Origin: Rhizophlyctis rosea | Lineage: Eukaryota; Chytridiomycota; Chytridiomycetes; Rhizophlyctidales; Rhizophlyctidaceae | Direction: 5' to 3' | NCBI GenBank assembly: GCA_027596075.1 | Contig: JADGJC010000073.1 | Span: 67,159-131,158 of the forward strand | DNA: 64,000 bases | Part shown: piece after piece, positions 43,836 through 53,794 of the stretch | How positions within the stretch are numbered: the first letter of the stretch is position 1 | Layout of the letters: each line of letters opens with the position of its first letter | Made by a program: the position numbers and the translations under genes | Notes under the pieces: generated by a model | Seen by the model: only the letters and a program-made list of their open reading frames with translations | Databases searched by the model: none | What the model was told of the DNA's origin: nothing

Positions 43836-46800
43836 ATGGCTGATCTCGTAGATGACATGACTTCCCTCAACTTGGCACAGCCGCAACCATCATCCTCACA
43901 ACAGACCGGCCGAGCTCGCGGTGGATTGGTCCGCGGTGCTGATTTTGATGACGATCGCCACCATGGGTCGGGTCGAGCAGGGGACTCATCATGGAGTCGG
44001 GAAGCCTGTGGCATCAGCAGTGGGAATCATGGTGTTGGTTCATGGGGACGATCAAGCGGGGAAGAACAAGGTCCCCCGCGTGGTGGAACTTGGGGCGCCG
44101 AACGGGCTTGGAGTGTATGCGAGGCGACTTCTCGTGATGATGTGCCACGGTATTACGAAGAAGGCGGTAACCAGAACAGGGAAATTTGGGGCTCGAGTAG
44201 GCAGGGATACCAACGCGACAGCAGCAGGTTCGCTTCTGCTCGCGAAGGATATTCTCGTGGGGGCGGAGGCGGCGGCGGTGGATGGGGTCGGGATGACGAG
44301 TACACTCCTTCCATGTCCTTTAGCCGCTCGCGGGAATTCACAGACTCTTCTCGTGACGATTTCCGCGGCCCACCGCGTCGTCGATCAGACATCTACAAGG
44401 ACGATTTCGAAGGATCCTTCTACCGCGACACGAGAGACGACTTCTACTCCCGAAGTGGATCATACGCCAGTCGGGTTCCTATCGGTGCTAACCGTCCGCG
44501 GTACGTCACACCGACACTGCCAGCATACCGAGAGCAGTTTGTGGAATCCGACGAATCTGAGAGTGGGTTTGGGAAGGTGGAAGTTGCGAGTCCGAGGACT
44601 GCTAGTCCGGATTTGGCTTTGTTGGGCACTGGGGAGTGGCCCCATGCGCGTCCGGCGAGACCTGGGCACGGCACTGCGGGAAGGAAGATTAGGTTGTTGT
44701 CGAATCATTTCAAGTTGAAATGTCCTGATAGGAATGTGCATCATTATGGTTAGTATGCGCAGTCATTTTGTGAGGTTTGGGTGAAGCGCACTTTGCAAGG
44801 AGGTTAGTGCTAACTAGCTTGAATTTGTAACGATACAGAGGTCGAAATCGAACCCGCGGCATCCAGCGCACTGAACCGCACCCTCTTCGAGGTCTGGGTC
44901 CGCCAACCTCGACCGGCCGCATCAGCAGACATCATAAATTTGGTAGTTTATGACGGGCAGAAGAGCATCTACAGTCCTGAGCCTTTGCCGGAAAGTGAAA
45001 TCAAAATGGGTCACGTGCTGGAGGTAGTTGAGGAAGGCGAGCGGTATGTTCCATCATCGGATTTATCCTGATCTGCACCTCAGATTGAAATAACATAACC
45101 CTCCATCCAATACCCACCAGCCACTCGCAACAATATACCCTCCGCCTCCACCCCCTTCCCCAAATCTCCATGTCTCGCCTCCACGCCTTCATGAACCGCC
45201 AAAGCACCGAATACCCGCACGACGCCCTGCAAGTTCTTGAAGTCCTCTTGCGGCATCGTCCGTCTTCGTTGTTCGTCACGATTGGGAAGACGAGTTCTAG
45301 TTTCTTTTCGAAGGCGGACCAGGCGATTATTAGTGGGGGGTTGAGTGTGTATCGGGGGTGGTATCAGAGCGTGAGGGTTACGGGGAGGGAAGTGTTGTTG
45401 AATTTGGATACGAGTGCTACGAGTTTTTATCGGAGTGGTGAGTCATACTCCACGGGCTCCACAACCGTTTCATAGTTATGATTTTCATTACCGGCTTCTG
45501 TATTGATCCCAACAACTCACTCGACACAGGCCCTCTCATTGACGTAATCTCCGAATTCTTCGGCGCCCGCCGAATAACCGACATCCCCAAACTCCAATTC
45601 CTCCAATCCCTCCACCACCTCTCCCGCTTCCTCCGCGGCCTAAAAGTAGACACAACATACACACCCGCAAACGGACGCACAAAGTACCGCATCGAAGGAA
45701 TCTCTGACAAGTCCGCTGATACAGCCCGTATCCTCATCGACGGCCAACCCCCCATGTCCATCGCCCAATACTACCGCAGCCGATATGATATTGTGTTGTT
45801 GTATCCTTTCTTACCGTGTGCGCAGGTTGGAGCTAAGAAAGGGGTGTTGATTCCGATTGAGTTGTGCGTTGTGAGGGGGAATCAGAGGTTTTTGGGACGG
45901 TTGAATGAGTTCCAGCTTGCGGATATGATCAAGATTACGGCTACGAAGCCGGAGGGGAGGGTTAGGAGGGTTGAGGATGGGAAAGTGTGAGTGTTAATAT
46001 TTTTGTGACTTTGCTTTTGAGGGAGTTGGCGAGGAATATTCGGCGAGATTGCTTTCCACTGATTGGTTATCTGGTGGTTACCTTCACTGACATGATGAAT
46101 CTGTGCATGCTTCCCCGAAACAGCGGCCTGCACGGCAAAACCCCCACAGACCTCCTCCAAAAATGGGGCGTAGAACTCTCACCAAACCTCCAACTCCTCG
46201 AAGGTCGCGTCCTCTCTCCCGCACCCTTGCGCTTCAACCGCACAACTTACACCCCCCAAGACGGTACATGGAAATACAACGACCGTCTTTCCTTTTCTCG
46301 CCCAGCACCGCCGCTGACGTACTGGTCCGTTGTCGTCTTCGCGAGCAGTAGAGATATTCCGCCCGAGAGGGTACAGGGCTTTGTGAGGAGTCTTGTGCAG
46401 GCTTGTGAGGAGAAGGGGCTTGCGGTTGGAAATGTGTGTCCGGATATTGTGTATGCGCGGGGAAGTATTTTGGAGAGTTTGGAGAAGGGGGCTGAGAGGG
46501 CTTGTGTGGGGGGTGGAGAGGGGTATGAGGGAGGTGGGGGGAATGGGGGGAGCGTGAGGCCGCAGTTGGTGTTGTGTATTTTGAGGAATAAGAATTTGGT
46601 GAGTCGGTGGTGTTTTCGTGTGGTCTTTCGTTGGAAGATTGAGTGGTTGGTCGCTGGCTTACACCATTTTCTAACTCTTCCAGGAATACAACGAGATCAA
46701 GCGGATTGCTGAGACGGAGATGAAGCCTGGATTGATGACGCAGATTGCGTTGAGGAAGCATGTTGAGAAGGCTGCTATGGCTTATGCTGGTAACTTGGTA

Positions 46801-48182
46801 TGTGTTATTCCCGGCACGCTTTCTCTTGCAACGTATTCGCATGTTCAGGCTCAATCGCTAACTCTCTGCCCCGTCATGTAGGCCCTGAAGATCAACTCGA
46901 AGCTTGGGGGAGTGAACGTCACGCTTGATCTGAGGGATACGAAAGTGTTGAAGGACAATGTGCCGATGTTGATTTTGGGAGCGGATGTGACGCATCCTCC
47001 TCCTGGTGCTGGGAATGGCGTTAGCATTGCGGCGGTGGTTGGGAGTATCGATCGGGAGTATGTATTTCTTTTCATTTGTACTTTATGCTCTTGAGTGCAT
47101 TATTTACCTTAGGCGCGCCGACTAACTTTTCAACAACCCCCACCCGCCCATACCTCTTCCCACAATCACAGATTTGCAGAATACCGCGCTTCAATCCGCC
47201 TCCAACCCGGCACCCGCCGCGACACTATCACGCACCTCAAAGACATGGTAAAAGAACTCCTCCAACTCTTCCACACTCGTAACGGCGTATACCCGAAACG
47301 TGTCCTCTTCTACCGTGACGGGGTGTCGGAGTCTATGTATGGAGATGTGGTGTTGAACGAGGTCCCGCAGATTCGGGAGGCGTTTAAGGAGGTTGGAGCG
47401 AAGGTGGGACGGGTGACGTTTGTGAGTGTGAATAAAAGGCATCATGTGAGGTTTTTCCCGGTTGGGGAGGGAGTGGGGGGACGAGGAGGGGGAGAGTTTG
47501 GAGGGGGTTGGGGACTGGTTGCGGGGGATAGGAGTGGGAATGTTCCGGCTGGGACGGTTGTTGATTCCAGTTGAGTATTGCGTGGTCCCTTATGTAAACC
47601 TGCTTTTGAATAATTTGAATTGCAGTCTGACAATTTCGGTTTTGGTCCGAATAGGTATCACCCATCCCTCCGAGTTCGACTTTTTTCTCAACTCCCATCC
47701 TGGGTTGCAGGGCACGTCACGCCCGGCGCATTACCATGTATTGTACGACGAGAATCAGTTCTCGGCGGATGAGTTGCAGGAGGTTTCGTATCGGTTGTGT
47801 TACTTGTACGCTAGGAGGTTTGTATTTTCAATCGAGGCCCATCTCTCTTGTTTTGCACATTTTCCGTTTCTTTTAGCCCTTGTTTAGAGTATTCTTATTC
47901 ACTGGCTCTACATTTTGTGCGTATAACAGCACGCGAGCAGTAGGCCTCGTCCCGCCCGCATACTACGCCCACCTTGTTGCTGCGAGGGCGAGGTGTCATG
48001 TTCATAGTTCGGATGCGGCGGATTTGAGCGGTGGTACAAGGGGGGAGGGGGATGCGCAGGGACAGGAGAGTGAGGAAGGGGTTTGTGTTAGTGTGGGGAG
48101 TTTGGAGGATGGAATGCCGAATGTGAATGTCGTCTTGAGGAAGGTTGAGGGAGAGTTGCAGAGGAGGATGTATTTTACGTAG
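43836..48182 (+). CDS. Argonaute protein
   Basis: There are ten exons: 43836-44748, 44839-45043, 45121-45437, 45530-45986, 46124-46598, 46684-46797, 46882-47057, 47172-47569, 47655-47817 and 47930-48182 (3471 nt, 1156 residues, all phases consistent). Residues 1-275 are Arg/Gly/Ser-rich with RGG and several WG motifs. ArgoN, the linker ([13 protein letters not shown]), PAZ (in exon 4) and PIWI follow. PIWI residues by alignment to human Ago2: Asp862 (GADVTHP), Asp903 where the glutamate finger is expected, Asp935 (FYRDGVSE) and His1087 (AYYAHL). Spacing matches Ago2 (41 and 32 residues between the acidic positions, versus 40 and 32). A Gly-rich insert of about 20 residues follows RFFPV in PIWI. 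The protein ends MYFT, the usual buried tail. It loads small RNAs for RNA silencing. No Dicer or RdRP gene is in the window. Confidence 0.96.
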
Positions 48183-49617
48183 GTGTGGACAGTTGGAGGT
48201 GTAAATATGATTGTTGTGTTTGGTGGTTGAATGTTGTGTGTTTTGTTGTGATATGTGTGAGTGAGATGTGGGATCTGTTCGGTGTGAACTTTTGGAGTTT
48301 GAGATTTTGAAAATTCTGACCATGCTGTAATATTCCAAAACTGCGGGGGGTCTGCTTCGTTGGCAGAGCGCGCCAACTCGGAAGTGTGGAGATGTATGTG
48401 TGCATTTTGAATTGGTTGTGGTCTGAGACGTTGATTTGACGACTCGACTGCGTCGAATAATAGTATGAATATCCGGTTGTTGTTTGCATTCTTTTTCTCG
48501 GCAGCTCGATTGTCCTGATTACTTGTGGTCCTTTATCCCGTCCATCCATGGTGATGTTTGAACCCTGGTTTGGCTTGAGGCAGGCACGTCGCTGGAGCGT
48601 TGCAACGGTCGAGACATGTTAATTGCTTATATGTCCTGGGCTTCCTTTTTTTGGCTTTCAATTGGGATGAAACACGTGCGTCAAAAAACAAAATACTAAA
48701 CCACTCCCGCAAAAGCGGATAAGTTGGTGAAGAGCTCTTGAACTCCAGCGCAGGCGTTTGAAGAGAACAATTGATGGAACTTCACGTGTTGCATGAGGCT
48801 GATAAGTGCTTCTCCGTCTCAAGTGTCCTCGGACTAGGAGGAACCCAATTCAGCTCAATCGCCTTGAATGGCATGAACCGTCATGTCTGGGATATGAAAA
48901 TGTCCGTCTTCTTTTTACCCTTTGACGCAAAAGGGATATTGAACTCCTTGTTCGGGAGTGATCTTCCACTTCCACACTTACTTGAATTGCGTGAGGATAA
49001 AAATTGAAAGTCTCGTAGATCAAACTGCCTACATTGACAGAGTTAAGAAGTTCTGTTGCACAGTGAGGAAGTTGGGTTCATACAGGTCTTTAGAAGTGGC
49101 GTATGGGCACCCGTGATCAACGACATATCTGTGCAGAACATGGGCAATTAGTTTTGGTTGGCTTTTGTCAACTGCAAACTTGATCGCATCCACAGCACAT
49201 ATGAGCAGGCCCAGTACACTGGAAGGTTGAGATCTGTAAACACAGCATCAAGTTGACCAATAACCTCATGTTGCGTAAGAAAAGGGACGTGGGGCAAGAA
49301 GTGGGAGGCCAACTACAACGCTCCAAATGATAAACGAGTGGGCGAGGGTACCGACACAATGCAACGAACTTCACATGCCCGACGTTGACTGGCACCTCCC
49401 AATCGTTAACCTAACAACAAAAAGCATGAAAGTATGTATTTTTACGGCTCTATAGGCGGAGAGGCTGTGAATCAGAACTGTGATGCAAGAATGCGGTGTA
49501 AAACTGTATTCTTGATATTTAGAATGCGCAGCTTTACCCATTCTATATTGCAGCGAGACCTCATATTATGACCCTAGGCTGGATAGCCTAGTACTTTCCC
49601 TTCCTCAGTGCACAGCA
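48183..49617. other. 3' flank of Argonaute, no gene
   Basis: The part after the stop is TG-rich and shares sequence with a relic at 49753-49930. Short frames here are not credible. A D-arm-like string at about 48350-48370 has no T-arm partner. Confidence 0.5.
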
Positions 49618-49752
49618 GATCCATCGCCGTCTTCACGTTTAATGGCAGATAATCCGTGATCGTTGTCCTGACATCACAACCTCACAATCATTCTTCCCTT
49701 GCCGCCCAACGTCCTCTAAAGCCACTCTTTCCCTGCCCAGGTTCAGCTTGCG
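49618..49752 (-). pseudogene. Fragment of a diacylglycerol lipase C-terminus
   Basis: On the minus strand this matches the C-terminal coding part of the DAGL gene at 53843-53975. Shared strings on the plus strand include CCATCGCC.GCTTCACGTT-type and TCTTCCCTTGCCGCCCA. Translated remnants read NDCEVVMSG against EDFCEIMMSG of the intact gene, and DYLPLNVK against DHLPFNVK. Frame and stop are lost. It is directly joined to an Argonaute 3' fragment. Confidence 0.75.
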
Positions 49753-49930
49753 GTTGAGGGAGTTGCAGAGGAGGATGTATTTTACGTAGGATGTGGACGG
49801 TTGGAGGTGGTGGTAGCGTAGTGTAAATGAATGTTTGCTCGTTTTGAATCTTGTGTATGCTTGGTGAGTGAGATATGGGGTGGTGGTAGTGGTGATGCGA
49901 TGGAGCTTGACGGTTTTGAGAGGAGGGAAG
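49753..49930 (+). pseudogene. Fragment of the Argonaute 3' end
   Basis: GAGTTGCAGAGGAGGATGTA and the following TTTTACGTAGG are identical to the last codons of the Argonaute gene (48153-48183; ELQRRMYFT then stop). Similarity continues into the 3' flank (TGTGGACGGTTGGAGGT against TGTGGACAGTTGGAGGT, then GAGTGAGAT.TGGG). It is thus a partial, diverged duplicate including about 10 codons and about 150 bp of 3' sequence. Confidence 0.8.
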
Positions 49931-50439
49931 AAGTCCACGCTTGAGATACAAAATGTGGGGTGCGCTACCTGAACCTTCCGAGCCGAAGTGTGCGGATGGA
50001 GGTTAACTTGTGCAGTTCCTGTGTAGTTTGAGACACTGAATGCCAACTCGACTGCTTCGGGGATGGTGTAATGGGGTACTTCAAATGACATTGCATCTTT
50101 TTGTCGCAATGGCGCAATTGCTCTCTTTTACTGTAGTGCTTTATATGGTCAAATTGACATTTGAGAAACGCTCCGATTGATGCTGGCATCCAGTTGGAAC
50201 TCTGCGATGTCCAAAGATGTAGACTGTCTTACTATTGCCAGTATTCTTCTTTGGTTTTGATTTGTGAGACTCCATGAAGTCAAGGAGTGATCCTACAATC
50301 ATCTCTGCAACAATCCGAATGCTGAACATGCAAACGAAAGACATTTGAAGACTATCAATGGACACAATTTACGGAACTCACGGAACCTCATCACATGCCT
50401 ATTCTGATAAGGTCGGCAAGTGATCCTATGTTTCCATAT
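49931..50439. other. Intergenic relic region
   Basis: Nothing recognisable lies between the Argonaute 3' fragment and the first NACHT-like block. It may contain the lost Walker A part of the NACHT gene, but no P-loop (GxxxxGKS) is seen in any frame. Confidence 0.4.
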
Positions 50440-53009
50440 CATGCAGAATAGGAGGAATCCATCCAGGATCATGGCATTCGGTAGCTTGAATCGCACAAAA
50501 CCCGCCATTGCTGTATCGTTGCAAAATGACTTTGTTTTTCTGACTGATGAGCCCAAAAGAAATATCGCACTCCACGTCCGTCGATTTCCCTGTGGTTATG
50601 CGACCAACATGGCGATAGAGAAGGGACTTCCAGGAAAATATGTGGTACTCACTTGAAAAATTGTCGGGAGGAATTGTCCTGCTTGTGACGAAATGAAATT
50701 GGGGGCTCGGAAAAGTCATTGCAATGGCATATACAGTTGGAATCCGTAAGCACTCGACCATTCTTGTGCATGATCCACTGGCCGAATTATGTGATATGGA
50801 CAACACTGTTGTCTTGGTGGTAGATGCATTAGATGGTATGTATCACCGGACACTCACAGGATTTGGATTTGCGGGAATAGGCTAATGTGGTGGGCGTAAT
50901 GAACCGAAAGAGATATTTCACATTTTGGGAACGGAATGCGGCAAGCTCCCTGCTGTTGTGAAGCTCTTCATCACCAGTCGGTTGGAACACGATATCGTTG
51001 CAGCGTTCTCTCACCTCAGTCCCTATCGGTTGCTGGATTTGGTCGATTGCAATAATATCCAAGACATTGAGATTGCCGCCACGTCGCTTTTGCTGGAATT
51101 GAATTGCCCAACTGCTGATATCCCGCCGCTCGTTCATTACATTGTTCAAAAAAGCGCTGGAGTGTTCGTTTGGCTTGCAATGGCGGAATCCTATATATCA
51201 TCAGTTGCAGCCACGGATATAGACCACATTCGAAGTCTGCTTGAGCAACTACCGGCCACTGTTGAAGGGTCATATGAAGGGTTTCCTTCGCAAGGCGTAC
51301 GAGGAGCATCCGCTGCTCAAGCGCCTGATTCCTGTTGTTATCGTCAGTGCGAAACCTCTTAGCATCGAGACGCTTGGACCGATTATGCAAATTCCTGCAG
51401 ATGATCTACGGAGAGCATTAAGGGCAGTATCGGGTATCATTCAGCATAACGGGAGCTGTTCAAGTGGGCCACAAATCCTTGACCAGTTCGTATCTGTGCA
51501 TATGGACGTACGAGCGAAATGCGTGTTTACCAAGCCAAGTGCAGATTACCTCACGGATCCGGCACTTTGTAAGGACGACAATATTCTTGAGGGCCGCTCG
51601 CACGCCCATGCTCTAATCGCGATAAGTTGCCTTGAGGCTCTGAATGCACTCCTTCGGCCCAATATGTGTGGCATCAAACCAGATCAACGAAACGAAGACA
51701 TTGGAGATTTGCAGCAGCTAATATCCACCAACGTTCCCATCCACCTCATCTGTGCGGCAACCTACTTCGTCGACCATATGTGTGCCAGCCATGACAGCTA
51801 CAGACAAGTGATCCTCGATCTTGTTGGTACATTTCCATCTGAGAAGTTACTTGCTAGTTTGAGGTGTTGAGCGTGCTGGGCATTGTGGCCTCAGCTAAAT
51901 TGCACGTGTTGCAAAGCTGGCTCATTGAACACCATGCCAACAAGGTATGTCTCCTTCATCTCAATGCTTTTGCGGTTAATGAAAATCTCACATCTTCGCA
52001 GAATTCGCAATTCCTTGCACATGGCGCATGGCGCTTTTTGCGGGAGTTTCATCAATCTATCACAATCAGTGCTGCGCATGTTCGCTGGTCGGCCCTCCCA
52101 TTGTGCCCAAATCAGACGGAGCTGTATCAGATCTACTGCGCTCGGGAAGAGAACATCGGTTGCCCTGGTGTGCTAAGCGGAATTGACTCGGATTCGTCCG
52201 CATGTCTGGCAACGCTGGAAGGTCACCATTATGAAGTTAACATCAGTAGCGATCAGCGCTGATAGTCGGAAGATAGTAACGGGGTCTGCCGACTGGACTT
52301 CGAAGATCTGGGACATTACGACAGGATCGTGGTTGATGACACATGAGGGGAATTCGGGTGATATCAAGAGCGTAGCCATCAGCACGGATGGGCAAACGGT
52401 GGTGACTGATTCCAATAACGGTACAATGAAGGTCTGGGACACAAGAAACGGGGCCCTTCTTCGTACGATAGGGGCTTTGAGTGCAATCCGGTCGGTGGCG
52501 ATCAGTGCGGACAACCAGAGCATCTCGTGCGCATCATCTGGGCGGTGAGGGAAGGCCACCGAAATGTCAGTGAACGTCCTGGTGACGACGAACCGAATGA
52601 GCGCCATCGGGATGTTGGGAACGACAAAACTGATTCCAGACCCGCAGAACGCAACGAGCCGCCATTTCTAGTTCTTAGCAAGGACGGCAGTCGATTATTG
52701 GCTCGGTTCCTTTGGACGGTGGAGATATGGGACATGGCAACAGGGTCGTTGGTGCGATCCTTTGAGGAGCGTCCAACCAAGTCAAAGCTAGTAACCATCA
52801 ATGGTAACGGAACCATCGTTGCCAGTGCTTCTGCCGATACGGTGAAAGTGTGGGATGTGAATGGCGGTGTGCTTGTGAAAACATTATGGCTGCAAGGAAC
52901 GCAAAAGGGTCGCCCAAAGGTTATTGAATTGCTGTCGATGAATGAAGTTGGGACGAAGATTGCGGGGATGGATAACGACTTTGCGGGAACGGTATGGCAC
53001 ACACCTTAG
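50440..53009 (+). pseudogene. NACHT-WD40 (NLR-like) pseudogene
   Basis: Ordered fragments follow the layout of fungal NACHT-WD40 proteins. RRNPSRIMAFGSL at about 50446 corresponds to the block after Walker A. VVLVVDALD at about 50805-50834 is Walker B; splicing a GTATGT intron here could restore DALDE. KLFITSRLEHDI at about 50953 is the sensor block, then comes a helical region. A one-base insertion near 51290 separates EGSYEGF from LRKAYEEHPLLKRL, and frame changes occur near 51865, 52247 (one extra base before SVAISADSRKI) and 52540. Four or more WD repeats follow (IWDITTGS, VWDTRNGA, IWDMATGS, VWDVNGG). Walker A is not found. Such proteins act in fungal programmed cell death and non-self recognition; this copy should be dead. 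Confidence 0.8.
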
Positions 53010-53794
53010 AAGAGGAGAGTATGCGGATTGCAAAGTCAAGCATGATACATTGATTCGATTTCGTTCTTCCGACGGGACAGCATATCGTTACATGTTCATC
53101 GGGCACGGCCGCAATTTGGGATAGCGAGGATGGCTCACTACTCGAAAGTATTGGCGGTGGGTTTTCGAACACGGATGGGACTTATATCGAGCAACTTAAA
53201 AAGGAACCACCTTCGAATAGATTGGGGAAGTCTGAAAATGAGGGAGAGGAAAACCGGATGGGAAAAGCAGATTGCGCGGGTCAGAATGATTACCCCTTTC
53301 CGAAAGATGTCTAATGCACAATTAAGGTCACCACCTAATCCACCACCTGAAAACCCTATTCATGATGCAAGACACCTTTCGGATGGGCAGTTGTTGGAGA
53401 CGACTTTCCCAAAATTGCGGGAATTGAATGGTTGGATCTTTCCTTGAGCCACTCTCATTGGAGATATTTCACACGATGATCGGGACACTGCACCAACCCA
53501 TCGACCAATCAGCTTGAACCACCAATGCCTGAGAGTGGTGTCAATTGGGGCTTACGAACATGCGTTTCCAAGAATGGGCTGCGACTTGCCTGGTTACCGA
53601 ATCACTACCGTGGCACCATGCGCGCAAACAAAGATGTCATCGCCATCTTCAATGAAAAGCGTGCAATCTTCATTCGGGGTCGGCTTCCAAGGGCACTCAG
53701 TGCACTCACTGATGTCCTTTGTGATTAGGTAAGGTATTGTTACATCTACATATATACAGTGCACCATCCTAGCGTATTTACATCTCACCTTCAT
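53010..53794. other. Flank between the NACHT-WD40 relic and the DAGL 3' end
   Basis: Degraded WD40-like sequence may continue to about 53450, but no clear repeat is legible. The rest is the 3' flank of the DAGL gene. Confidence 0.4.

Noticed and set aside
43921..44718. 265-codon alternative frame within Argonaute exon 1
   Set aside because: Caused by low-complexity Arg/Gly/Ser coding; the annotated frame continues by splicing into ArgoN.
44829..44840. AACGATACAGAG, resembling part of U6 snRNA
   Set aside because: It is the acceptor end of Argonaute intron 1 joined to exon 2; no U6 body or stem is present.
48343..48400. tRNA-like D-arm string (TTCGTTGGCAGAGCGCG)
   Set aside because: No B box, T-arm or acceptor stem could be found downstream.
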